This document shows positions 53,595 to 61,876 of a stretch of 64,000 nt of DNA, piece by piece. This stretch comes from LZORAL124-50-18 sp051208045 (lineage in GTDB: Bacteria > Pseudomonadota > Gammaproteobacteria > Pseudomonadales > Oleiphilaceae), in the NCBI GenBank assembly GCA_051208045.1, contig JBPJFY010000006.1, positions 124,001 to 188,000 of the forward strand, read 5' to 3'. The translations under genes and the position numbers were made by a program. The notes below the pieces were generated by a model that was not told the origin of the DNA, made no database searches, and was given only the letters and a program-made list of their open reading frames with translations. The first letter of the stretch is position 1. Every line of letters starts with the position of its first letter.

Positions 53595-55057
53595 CAGGCC
53601 TGCCCCTGTTCCGGCAACGTCAATGACAAAATGCAGCCCTCTGCACCGTGGGTGAGTTGCCATTGGCCACTCAGGCGGTGGGTGATTGCCCAGGTGATTA
53701 TGAGCGCGGCCTGCTGCTGAAGGAACGGGCGTGCAATCCGGGTCAACGGTGAGAGCACATGGGTCAGTAAGGTGAGGGGGTGCTCCGCCATCGTGTCCCA
53801 CAAATTTGGATCAGAGGCCTCGGTGCCGGAGAGCCGCTGGCACTGCCGATTCAACGCGTCCACCCAGGCCCTGCGGGCGTCACTGATGGCAGGGATGGCA
53901 GGGATGGCAGAGATGGTAGAGGTGGCAGAGATGCTTCCCTGCGCATCGGCGGAGAGTTCCGGCAGTCGGGCCAATGCCCCCTCGACAGCTTCCGACAATA
54001 ACGTTATCAGGTCCTGCTCCACTGCGGTTTCCTGGCTGGCGCGCAAATGGGCCGCCTGGGGGGAGAGCGTGGGGATGGCGGCCATCGTGTCCAGATACGC
54101 CTGAGCACTGGTATCGTCAGCCCCGGGAAGCGATGCCAGCAGTTGGCAGAGCGCGTCGCGTCGTTGCTGCAACAGGGTCTCAAACGCTTGAGCAACATCT
54201 TCTGCCTGTGCTTGCTGCTTGTGGGAGACCACATCGGCTTCCTGCAAGGCGTGCGTGAGGCAGTCCAGTACCGTTTGAGCCTCCCAAGGTTTTTTCTGAT
54301 AGCGGAAGATTCGTCCTTCATTGACTGCGTCCAGCGCCACGTCCAACTCGCCATAGGCAGAGGTGAGTATGCGTATCACCTGAGGATACTGCTGCCGGAC
54401 GTGATTCAGCAGCTGCTGTCCCGACATGCCGGGCATGCGCTGATCAGTCATGACCACCTGAATGGATTGCTGGGCTAAAATGCGGAGCGCTTCTTCCGCA
54501 TCCGCCGCACACACTACGTCAAAATCAGACTGCAGGCGCTCCAGCTGCTTTTTCAGGTATTTGGTTCCCAGTACCTCATCGTCCACAATCAACACCGCCG
54601 GTTTTTGTTTCGATGGGTGTGCTGATGTGCCTTGTGCCCGTTTTCGGACGGGTGTACGGAGGCGCATGCTGGCAACGCGCACAATGGAACGGAGGGTGTC
54701 GGGATCGTAGTCCCAGGTAAAGCAGTGATCGAGATTTTGTTGATCGAGTAAATGGATCAGCGGGTCCAGTTGAATGTTGTCATGAAGTAGAATGATCGGG
54801 CTTTCCGGGAAACGGCTTTTCATCGCATCAATGACCCGCTGAGGCTCATTGGACTTTATGGATTCCGGTGCCAGAAACAAGGCAGCAACAGGAGATGTGC
54901 TGTGTTGGACGGTCTCGCAGGCACTTTCCGGGCTGACGCAATGCGTAATACCGAAATCGGCGGCAAACTGCGCCTGAAAGTGGGCGTTGAAGGCATCATT
55001 GCGGGTGAGCAATAAGACTTCCGGACGTGCGCAGTGCACCTGAGTGAGATCTGACAT
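53594..55057 (-). CDS. Receiver-domain protein with pseudo-receiver and kinase-like C-terminus
   Basis: First gene of the three-gene signalling operon. Residues 1-140 look like a degenerate receiver without the phospho-Asp. A canonical receiver follows at about 155-285: VLIVDDEVLG, phospho-acceptor Asp in VVMTDQRMPGMSG, Thr/Ser in ILTSAYG and Lys in YQKKPW. The rest is helical with a low-complexity Ile/Ser/Pro segment (TISAIPAIPAISD) from a short DNA repeat. The last 70 residues recall a kinase ATPase domain without its N and G boxes. It lacks a DNA-binding domain, so it may pass a signal between proteins. Confidence 0.85.
   Translation of the reverse strand: MSDLTQVHCARPEVLLLTRNDAFNAHFQAQFAADFGITHCVSPESACETVQHSTSPVAALFLAPESIKSNEPQRVIDAMKSRFPESPIILLHDNIQLDPLIHLLDQQNLDHCFTWDYDPDTLRSIVRVASMRLRTPVRKRAQGTSAHPSKQKPAVLIVDDEVLGTKYLKKQLERLQSDFDVVCAADAEEALRILAQQSIQVVMTDQRMPGMSGQQLLNHVRQQYPQVIRILTSAYGELDVALDAVNEGRIFRYQKKPWEAQTVLDCLTHALQEADVVSHKQQAQAEDVAQAFETLLQQRRDALCQLLASLPGADDTSAQAYLDTMAAIPTLSPQAAHLRASQETAVEQDLITLLSEAVEGALARLPELSADAQGSISATSTISAIPAIPAISDARRAWVDALNRQCQRLSGTEASDPNLWDTMAEHPLTLLTHVLSPLTRIARPFLQQQAALIITWAITHRLSGQWQLTHGAEGCILSLTLPEQGQA
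53884..53930. repeat. Imperfect 9-bp microrepeat inside the receiver protein gene
   Basis: GATGGCAGG-like units recur about five times. On the coding strand they encode the SATSTISAIPAIPAIS stretch. The period is a multiple of three, so copy changes would keep the frame. Confidence 0.7.
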
Positions 55058-55284
55058 GATGATTATTCGCTGGACTGTTGATTACCAGACTACGTTGTGG
55101 GTTTCTGAAAGTCTGTAGGAAAATCCTACAAAATCAAGATGAGGGGGTTGTTTAGCTGGTCATCCCTGGTGGTGAGGCGTATGATACCGGCGGTTTTTGC
55201 GTGATACACTCTTTCGCCCTCTGAGGCTTTGAAAAGCTGTGTTCACGGGATTTAATTTGCAGAGATTTGTCGAGGGGAAAGCGA

Positions 55285-55626
55285 ATGAGTGAGCTACCGA
55301 ACTGTCCAAAGTGTCATTCTGAATATACCTATCAAGACGGTGACATGTATGTTTGCCCGGAATGCGCCCATGAGTGGGCAATGGATGGCTCTTCGCCTAC
55401 TTCTGGTGATGAAAAAGTGGTCAAAGATTCTGTGGGGAACACACTGCAGGATGGTGATACCGTCACGGTGATCAAAGACCTCAAGGTCAAGGGCTCTTCC
55501 TCCGTCGTCAAGGTGGGCACCAAAGTGAAAAACATCCGCCTGGTGGACGGTGATCATGATATCGACTGCAAAATCGATGGTATTGGCGCGATGAAACTGA
55601 AGTCAGAGTTTGTGAAGAAGGCGTAA
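55285..55626 (+). CDS. yjdM: YjdM/PhnA-family zinc-ribbon protein
   Basis: The start is set at ATG 55285, with GAGGGGAAAG upstream; the frame extends to a TTG at 55267. A zinc ribbon with two CxxC pairs (CPKC and CPEC) occupies residues 8-30, followed by the C-terminal SH3-like domain: DGDTVTVIKDLKVKGSS and the end MKLKSEFVKK. The protein is widely conserved and named after the phosphonate operon, but it is not needed for phosphonate use in E. coli, and its role is not known. It is a single gene, convergent with the alpha/beta hydrolase. Confidence 0.92.
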   Translation: MSELPNCPKCHSEYTYQDGDMYVCPECAHEWAMDGSSPTSGDEKVVKDSVGNTLQDGDTVTVIKDLKVKGSSSVVKVGTKVKNIRLVDGDHDIDCKIDGIGAMKLKSEFVKKA

Positions 55627-55639
55627 GGGCCTTCTTCAC
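55612..55639. terminator. Hairpin at the end of yjdM
   Basis: GTGAAGAAGGC (55612-55622) pairs perfectly with GCCTTCTTCAC (55629-55639), spanning the stop codon. A second stem, GGCGCT/AGCGCC, follows. T-runs are poor, so termination efficiency is uncertain; it may serve both convergent genes. Confidence 0.5.
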
Positions 55640-55684
55640 CTTGGCGCTGCGAGCGCCGTCACGTTGTTCAATCCAGCACTTCAA

Positions 55685-56599
55685 TTAAACGGCGGTTTTT
55701 AACCGCGTTTCTGCTGGCAGGCAAGCCTGAAAGAACTCGGCACAGTAGGCTGCGAACTGTTCCGGGTGTTCTTCATGCACGAATAGCTTTCCCTGCTCAA
55801 TCACATGCATCTCGGTCGGGCCAGCAAACTGTTTACGCATTGTGTTGACGTGTTTCACCGGGAAGTACGGGTCATGTTTGCCCCACACCAGCAGGGTTGG
55901 CGCGGAGATTTTCGCATGTGCCCCTTCCAGTTGGTCCAGCGTGGAGAGCTCAAAATCTTCCAGCATATGGCGCAGCCCCCCGCCGGACGCTGAATCCAGG
56001 AAAGGGGGAACAAACAGGCTGGAAAATTCACCTTCCATTTTGTTTAAGTCATAAAAACAACTGCCGAATCCCAGGGTAGACCGGCGGAGCGCGTTGATTT
56101 TCATCAGCTGGGTAAACAGCCTGTATCCACCGGGTATTTTCGTCATCAGGGTAAGTAAACGAATGATCGGGCTGTGATGATGCGGAATTTCCGAGTTACC
56201 CAATGCCAGTCCGAACACTTTATCCGGGGCTTGCGCGGCGATAAAGCGGGCCATGGCTCCGCCGCTGTCATGGCCCACCAGACCGTAGCTCGGAAGATTC
56301 AGAGTGTCGATGGCCTTCGCTAACGTCTGGGTGATGGTCATCAGGTCGTAGCGTGTTTCCGGGATGTAAGGGCTTTTCCCACAGCCGGGCACATCAATGC
56401 AGTGACAGGTGAACTGCGTCGCCAGAATGGGAATGATGTTCCGGTAGGTAGCGGAGTGCAGGGGCCACCCATGAATAAACACCAGATCCGGGCCGGAACC
56501 CGTGCGCCAGTAAGCCAGTTTATGTGGGCCGACCTCGATGGTGCGTTGGAGTGATGAAAAGTCGATGGTGCGTGTCATTGCGCCTGTGTTAACCGTCAT
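55685..56599 (-). CDS. Alpha/beta hydrolase (haloalkane dehalogenase/epoxide hydrolase-like)
   Basis: ATG 56599 is preferred because GGAG lies ten bases before it; the frame begins at 56620. The oxyanion motif is FIHGWPLHS, and the nucleophile elbow is GHDSGG, with Asp rather than Ser, as in haloalkane dehalogenases and epoxide hydrolases. The acid/His end is LLVWGKHDPYFP and LFVHEEHPEQF. Substrate cannot be deduced. It is divergent from an XRE-family regulator gene across a 173-base gap with a perfect palindrome, so it is probably the regulator's target. Confidence 0.86.
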   Translation of the reverse strand: MTVNTGAMTRTIDFSSLQRTIEVGPHKLAYWRTGSGPDLVFIHGWPLHSATYRNIIPILATQFTCHCIDVPGCGKSPYIPETRYDLMTITQTLAKAIDTLNLPSYGLVGHDSGGAMARFIAAQAPDKVFGLALGNSEIPHHHSPIIRLLTLMTKIPGGYRLFTQLMKINALRRSTLGFGSCFYDLNKMEGEFSSLFVPPFLDSASGGGLRHMLEDFELSTLDQLEGAHAKISAPTLLVWGKHDPYFPVKHVNTMRKQFAGPTEMHVIEQGKLFVHEEHPEQFAAYCAEFFQACLPAETRLKTAV

Positions 56600-56688
56600 G
56601 GTGGATCTCCTTTTTTTCACTGAGCGTGATGCCTGTGCAACATGAATGATGGTGTGACCATGGTGGCCGTTTCACTCAAGAGGCTCAA

Positions 56689-56704
56689 TTACCTCATGAG
56701 GTAA
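56689..56704. promoter_or_regulatory. Perfect 16-bp palindrome in a divergent promoter region
   Basis: TTACCTCATGAGGTAA is its own reverse complement. It lies midway between the hydrolase and XRE-regulator start codons. Palindromes of this type are usual operators of dimeric helix-turn-helix regulators, so the adjacent XRE protein is the probable binder. Confidence 0.65.
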
Positions 56705-56772
56705 GCGACAGAATTTTCCCTGTGCGGTACCATGCAAACTCGTTGAAAAATCAGATGTGCAGGGCGATACTC

Positions 56773-57582
56773 ATGACTGAATCAAAAAGCGCGCTGTTTC
56801 CTGCGCTGCTCAAGTACTGGCGAAATGCGCGAGGGCTCAGCCAGTTGGATCTGTCGCTGGCGGCGGATGTGTCCTCACGACACATCTCCTTTATGGAAAC
56901 GGGCCGGGCCAGCCCGAGCCGTGAGATGGTGTTGCTTCTGGGGAACACGCTGCAAATCCCGTTTCGGGAGCAGAATGAACTGTTGAAAGCTGCCGAGTTT
57001 GAGCCAGAGTTTGACGAACCCGGCTTATCGCTCAAGCCTGATGATCCCATTACACAGGTGATTCAGCGGATGATGAAAAAGCACGATCCCTATCCGATGA
57101 TTGTGATGGACTGGGCGTATAATCTGTTGATCGCCAATACCAGCGCCACCAAGATGTTAACGTCATTTGTGCATAAGCCCGAAGCGCTTCGCCCGCCGAT
57201 CAATGTGTTTGAGATGATATTTGATCCCAATCTGGCCCGCCCGTTTATCGAAAACTGGGAGCACATTGCACGTCATTTGCTCGTGCGTGTGCATCGGGAA
57301 TGTCTGTTGAAACCCCACGACAAACGGTTAACCGGCTTGCTGGAAAAAGTATTGGCTTACCCCGGTGTACCCCAGGACTGGCGTCAGCCTGACTTCTCTC
57401 TTGCAAACGATCCCGTGATTTCGGTGAAGCTGAAGCGCGGCGAGTTAGCGCTGCATTTTTTAACGACCATCACCTCATTCAATGCGCCCCAGAATATCAC
57501 CATGGAAGAGCTGCTGATTGAAAGCTACTACCCGTTGGATGAAAAGACCGAAAAAGCGTGTTCGGAGATGGGAGGGTCATAG
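56773..57582 (+). CDS. XRE-family regulator with MmyB-like ligand domain
   Basis: ATG 56773 has CAGGGCG upstream; ATGs at 56722 and 56755 are in frame. The helix-turn-helix spans LSQLDLSLAADVSSRHISFMETG. The C-terminal 180 residues form the MmyB-like PAS-type ligand-binding domain (PMIVMDWAYNLLIANTSA, PPINVFEMIFDP). The family controls adjacent oxidoreductase or hydrolase genes, often in response to fatty-acid-like ligands. Here the neighbour is a divergent alpha/beta hydrolase with a perfect palindrome between them. Confidence 0.88.
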   Translation: MTESKSALFPALLKYWRNARGLSQLDLSLAADVSSRHISFMETGRASPSREMVLLLGNTLQIPFREQNELLKAAEFEPEFDEPGLSLKPDDPITQVIQRMMKKHDPYPMIVMDWAYNLLIANTSATKMLTSFVHKPEALRPPINVFEMIFDPNLARPFIENWEHIARHLLVRVHRECLLKPHDKRLTGLLEKVLAYPGVPQDWRQPDFSLANDPVISVKLKRGELALHFLTTITSFNAPQNITMEELLIESYYPLDEKTEKACSEMGGS

Positions 57583-57721
57583 CCAAATTGGAATGAAGTG
57601 GTGATGTTATCTGCCATCCCGGCCACGTATTCTTCAGATGGAGCGGCATCCACTTGAGGGAGCGTTTTTGCGCACCAGTTCAGACACAGACGTGCAAATG
57701 TGTGTATATTTTCAATCGCGA

Positions 57722-58309
57722 TCAGGTCATCGTGTTCAGAGAAAGAATCACATTCAACCACTGCTCCCCTTCGCGCCCCGGTCGCGCATCGGCACTTTGC
57801 CAGAGTGTTTCTACGGTCAGACGCGATCCTTGAAGGAAGCCGGTCATGCGCGTTTCATCACACTGGGTAAATCGCCGGCCATCGATTTCGACATCCTCGT
57901 TGCCGTATTTAAAAGAACAATAGAATCGGCCCGAGGGTTTGAGCAGTGTGCTGGATTTTTGGAATACACCAGGAAGATCGTTTGCCGGGACATGCAGGAG
58001 CGAGGCGCAGGCCCAAATCCCATCGAATTTTTCGTTCGATTCAAAGGTCTCAAAGGTCGCGACGGCTACGGGCTGGCCTATGTGCTGGCTGGCAAGCTCC
58101 GCCAATGCAGCGCTGGCATCAAACGCCGTAACACGATAGCCCAGGTTTAAAAAAGTTCTACTGTCACGCCCGGAGCCGCAGCCCGCATCCAGAATGTGAC
58201 CGTTGGCGGGTAGGGTGGCGATGAATCGTTGGGTGATCGGGGAAAGGTCTACCGACAGCGTGCTCTCAAAAAATGCCTGGGCATTGTCGTTGTAAAACTG
58301 GATGCTCAT
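57722..58309 (-). CDS. Class I SAM-dependent methyltransferase (TehB-like)
   Basis: A 195-residue protein with the SAM-binding motif ILDAGCGSGRDSRTFL near residues 39-54, the acidic strand end VTAFDASAAL and the motif IV WACASLLHVP. The layout fits small-molecule methyltransferases related to TehB and UbiG; the substrate is unknown. No strong ribosome site was seen at the start. It stands alone between the XRE gene (convergent) and the formylglycine-type gene. About 140 bases after its end hold no supported gene. Confidence 0.86.
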   Translation of the reverse strand: MSIQFYNDNAQAFFESTLSVDLSPITQRFIATLPANGHILDAGCGSGRDSRTFLNLGYRVTAFDASAALAELASQHIGQPVAVATFETFESNEKFDGIWACASLLHVPANDLPGVFQKSSTLLKPSGRFYCSFKYGNEDVEIDGRRFTQCDETRMTGFLQGSRLTVETLWQSADARPGREGEQWLNVILSLNTMT

Positions 58310-58381
58310 GGATAGCGGAGAGTTCTGAGTTGGGTGATTCAGGCTAACTCAACCGCGATACAACTGCAATATGGTAGCGGG

Positions 58382-59179
58382 TTAATCCAGATCCCGTGCA
58401 AGGCGGAAGCCAAAACCTTTGCTTTGCGTAAGTCCCATTGCTCCGCCTCGCTCTGTTGATCGACAGCACTTGGTGAAGCTGAGTATACTTCCTCCGCGTA
58501 AGATTCTATCGACAAATTTGTTGTTTTTAAGGGCTTCAGCATCTACTACTTCTTCGTATTTGGCATACCAGCCCGATATCCATTCCGCCACATTTCCGCT
58601 CATGTCATAGATGCCTAACCCATTGGGCTTGTTCAAGCCCACCGGCATTAGGATCACATCTGCCTGCGGATTTCGTCCGCGATACCAGGCCAGTTCGTCA
58701 AGGTCCTCGCCTCCACAGTAGGTTTCGTTTTTGCCGCCGCTGCGACAGGCGTATTCCCATTCTGCTTCGGTAGGCAGGCGGTAGCGGTGGCCAGTCATTT
58801 CACTCAGTTGTTCCGCGAACTTTGTGGCTTGATTCCAGTTAACAAAACTGATGGGGCAATCAGGACCACAGGCTTTAATTTTCCAACTGGGTTCTTTGCC
58901 GATTAACCAAGTCCATTGCTTCTGGGTCACCTCAAACTTACCGATGGCGAAATCGGGGACGGTTACCTGATGACGGGGATAAGCAATGCTTTCAGGATTG
59001 TCTTCCCCCATCCAGAAGGTGCCACCCCGCACCATAATCATGGTGGGGCAGTCCGGGCAATCCTGGATTTCCTTTACAGCGTTGGGAGACGGAATGGTTT
59101 CCGTCGCCATCACTCTCAGTGAGAGCAGGGCGAGCCAAGTGACAATGACTACAGGCCATAAGTTGCTTTTTACTTTCAT
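58382..59179 (-). CDS. SUMF1/FGE-domain protein, exported
   Basis: A 265-residue protein with a signal peptide (about 1-25, ending RVMATET). The formylglycine-generating-enzyme fold is shown by MVRGGTFWMGED, IGKFEVTQKQW, PISFVNWNQA, RLPTEAEWEYACRSGG, GIYDMSGNVAEWISGWY and ILRGGSIL, then GFGFRLARD. The two catalytic copper-binding cysteines of true FGE are not in the expected context; Cys pairs are at CPDCP and TKCCRS. It is more likely a PvdO/EgtB-like or structural member. The gene lies 20 bases after the large DUF4214 gene on the same strand, so the two are probably co-expressed. Confidence 0.86.
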   Translation of the reverse strand: MKVKSNLWPVVIVTWLALLSLRVMATETIPSPNAVKEIQDCPDCPTMIMVRGGTFWMGEDNPESIAYPRHQVTVPDFAIGKFEVTQKQWTWLIGKEPSWKIKACGPDCPISFVNWNQATKFAEQLSEMTGHRYRLPTEAEWEYACRSGGKNETYCGGEDLDELAWYRGRNPQADVILMPVGLNKPNGLGIYDMSGNVAEWISGWYAKYEEVVDAEALKNNKFVDRILRGGSILSFTKCCRSTERGGAMGLTQSKGFGFRLARDLD

Positions 59180-59199
59180 AGGGTGGTTACTCTTCTACC

Positions 59200-61725
59200 T
59201 TATTCGCCGTATTGTGCCGCTTTCCCCTTAATCCAGGCGGAGATTGATTCAGCCTCTTCTGCGGTGTCAGGGTCCTGACCTGCTTGACTCAATGCGTAAT
59301 TGTCCAGCTCGGTTCCGATTTGAGAGAAAAGCGCGGCAATTTTTGCTGCTTCCTGGCCGACGGCCAGGCGCGCTGATGCTACATCGCCTTCCGGCATTTC
59401 AAGGGCTTGTTGTATCACTTCTTTAGGCAGTCCGCCCTGGATGTATGCATCAAACAAATTCTCTGCGACGTCGGAAACCGCTTTTGTTTTCTGGATCGGG
59501 TTGAGAATAGTGTCAATAGGCTCAAGGATTGTACTCGCGATTTTATTGATTTGTGATCCTCTATGCATCACGTAGTCTGCAAGCCCTTTGGCTGCTGGTC
59601 GGTTCTTTAGAAGTTCACCTGTGAGTTCAGCGCCAGCAATGACGGTCGCGCTGTCGTTTACTAGTCGGTCGAGAAAACTTTGTTGGCTTTCCAAAAAATT
59701 CATCGTGTTTTCGGCTGCTTTGAGCACCCGGTTGCCTTCAGCGATACGGCCTTGTGTATCCAGTGATTCATACTCAAAATAGTTGTCCGGGTAAATACTG
59801 ACATCACCGGAAAACTGATTGGCAATACCAATATTATTGTGTTGAATTTCTGCCACTGTCAGCGCAATGGCTTGATCCAGATCCTGGATTTGGTGCTCAA
59901 GGCTGTCGGAAACACCCAGAAGTTCGCGAGCTCCCGGGCGTAGCGATCCATAGAGATCGTCCAAGGCATCTTTGTAAAAAGGTTCCGATGATCGTGTGGA
60001 TTCCAGTTCTTGCCTCTTTACCACAAGTTTACGTAAATCGTCAGACAGTCTGGCGGTTTCAGATATGGTGAGATAAAGGTTTTGCACTTCATAATCTTTG
60101 GCAGGCGTATAGCTCGACTTCATAAACGCCTTCCGAGACTCATTCAACAGTGTTCGCAGCTCTTCCTGGTAGCCTTCTTTCACAACGATCGCGCTCTGCT
60201 CCGTCGGAGACAGACCGTTACCGTTGGAGGCAAACAGGGGGTCCATGGTGTCTGCGAGGATGGACAGCCGGTTCAATCGACGGTTGACTGATTCCCCGGA
60301 ATCCCACAGCCCTTGCAGGATACTGGCCTTGGCCTCCAGAGGATTGTTCCTCAAGCTATCCAGATAGTAGGCTTGTCCCGCCTCATCGGCAGGTCGCCCC
60401 AATAAGTTGCCGTAGGCTTCGTTTAACCAGGCCTCATCGGAGGTGTTTCTGCTGAGCAGCGGCGAATCTTTCAGAGCGAGGTAATCGCTTCCCAAGGCTT
60501 CGGCGACGAGACTGTCGGATGCCTGCTCGGTCAGGTAATACAGGAGTTCGGTATTCAGTCCGGTATCGCGCAGGTCAGAGGCTTCCTCGGATTGATAAAT
60601 TTCGGCTAACACTTCCTGCTGCGAGGCACCGTCTGCCAAGCGGGTCAAATAGTCGGTTTGACCGGTCGGGTCCGGTCGTCGGCCCAGCAGGAAGGCATAG
60701 GCATTTTCGAGGAATACTTCATCCGTGACGCCGTAAAAGCCTGTATCTCCTGCGCTCTGTCGGCCTCCTCGAATCGCCTCCCAGTCGATTTGAATGCGAT
60801 CATCTTCCGACATGCGCGGGTCAAAATTGATTTGATTGTTGCCGATGGCTACCCCGATATTGTTCAGGTCTCCTGAGAAATCCACGCCGAAGTTGATTGA
60901 ACCGCCATGCTTATCGAGATAGCTTTTGAAGCCGTCTTCAATGTCTCGACCTACGTCATGTAGCCAATCGTCTATTTTCTTGCCTATATCCCGGCGTTGG
61001 TCATCAAGCTTCTTAAAAAAATCTCTAATTCCCCGAAACTCGACGGCCATTTCTTTGCCATCCATGTGGATGATGCCGTGATCATCCTCGCTTCCCGCTT
61101 GTGACAAGGCGACAGACTCGGGATTTTCGCCCATCAGCAAACGCTGAAATACTTCACCTTCATCGCCCCGGGCATCCCCCGGCCCCATGAGAGTGTCGAG
61201 ATGATGGCCGACTTCCTCGACGAATGTCACGGCCAACTCGAACGGGCTGAGTTGTGCATTCAAAAAAATGGTTGTTTCACTTTCACTGTACGCACCGCGG
61301 TGGCCACTGAGAACGGATGGATCGACCAATTGCACACTGGGCAGGTAGGAAAAATCGCCTTTTAATGTGCTTTGCCGAAGCGCTTCTGACAGGGTGGCGT
61401 CGTATTTTTCACCGTAGGTCTGCTGCAGTAAAGTGTGAAAGGCCTCGGGCTCGTTGGCGAGTTGACTGAATTCGTTTTTAAACAAGACGCCGGAGACTTC
61501 CGATTTCAGTTGGGCGGCGGCGATTGGATCTGTTTGATTCAGATTGGCTTCGTTTGATGTTAGGGCTTCTTCACTCCAGCCCCGTTCTGCGATGGACTGT
61601 GCGGCTTTTTCCAAGGGGGAGCCGCTGGTGTTGAGCCCCGGTTGAGTGGCTGTCTCGGCAGACTGAGTTGCGTTGCTGAGTGGAGTTTGGGTGCGCTGAC
61701 CCATGGCTGGGGTAAGTGATGTCAC
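59200..61725 (-). CDS. Large DUF4214-containing protein with GHH-type N-terminal domain
   Basis: The likely start is the GTG at 61725, with AAAGGA six bases upstream; a TTG at 61743 is in frame. No signal peptide is visible, so type I or another signal-independent secretion is plausible. Around residues 160-205 is FVEEVGHHLD with a following GDEGEVFQRLL, a motif seen in many large secreted adhesins. It looks like a zincin whose first His is replaced by Glu. Two DUF4214 repeats follow: LENAYAFLLGRRPDPTGQ and LNEAYGNLLGRPADEAGQ. The C-terminal 350 residues are mainly helical. It is first in an apparent operon with a SUMF1-domain gene. Confidence 0.78.
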   Translation of the reverse strand: MTSLTPAMGQRTQTPLSNATQSAETATQPGLNTSGSPLEKAAQSIAERGWSEEALTSNEANLNQTDPIAAAQLKSEVSGVLFKNEFSQLANEPEAFHTLLQQTYGEKYDATLSEALRQSTLKGDFSYLPSVQLVDPSVLSGHRGAYSESETTIFLNAQLSPFELAVTFVEEVGHHLDTLMGPGDARGDEGEVFQRLLMGENPESVALSQAGSEDDHGIIHMDGKEMAVEFRGIRDFFKKLDDQRRDIGKKIDDWLHDVGRDIEDGFKSYLDKHGGSINFGVDFSGDLNNIGVAIGNNQINFDPRMSEDDRIQIDWEAIRGGRQSAGDTGFYGVTDEVFLENAYAFLLGRRPDPTGQTDYLTRLADGASQQEVLAEIYQSEEASDLRDTGLNTELLYYLTEQASDSLVAEALGSDYLALKDSPLLSRNTSDEAWLNEAYGNLLGRPADEAGQAYYLDSLRNNPLEAKASILQGLWDSGESVNRRLNRLSILADTMDPLFASNGNGLSPTEQSAIVVKEGYQEELRTLLNESRKAFMKSSYTPAKDYEVQNLYLTISETARLSDDLRKLVVKRQELESTRSSEPFYKDALDDLYGSLRPGARELLGVSDSLEHQIQDLDQAIALTVAEIQHNNIGIANQFSGDVSIYPDNYFEYESLDTQGRIAEGNRVLKAAENTMNFLESQQSFLDRLVNDSATVIAGAELTGELLKNRPAAKGLADYVMHRGSQINKIASTILEPIDTILNPIQKTKAVSDVAENLFDAYIQGGLPKEVIQQALEMPEGDVASARLAVGQEAAKIAALFSQIGTELDNYALSQAGQDPDTAEEAESISAWIKGKAAQYGE

Positions 61726-61876
61726 GTGATAATCCTTTATCAATGGAAAAGTTGCGATAGGCTTCCTGCCTGAATGTGCGCACTCTACGGTATTCCTGGT
61801 CGGTGGTCAATCGGCCTTTGGTTATAATGTGACCTGTTTTTTGGTTGCGTTGTCGGAAACCAATCCACCCCGCGCC

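Noticed and set aside
53595..53801. N-terminal extension of the LuxR-type regulator
   Set aside because: It lies within the upstream receiver gene in another frame; the ATGA overlap at 53594 gives a natural start.
57528..57761. Reverse frame of 77 codons after the methyltransferase
   Set aside because: Its first part overlaps the methyltransferase gene and its last part overlaps the XRE gene. The middle looks protein-like (WCAKTLPQVDAAPSEEY), but there is no start signal, so at most it is a gene remnant.
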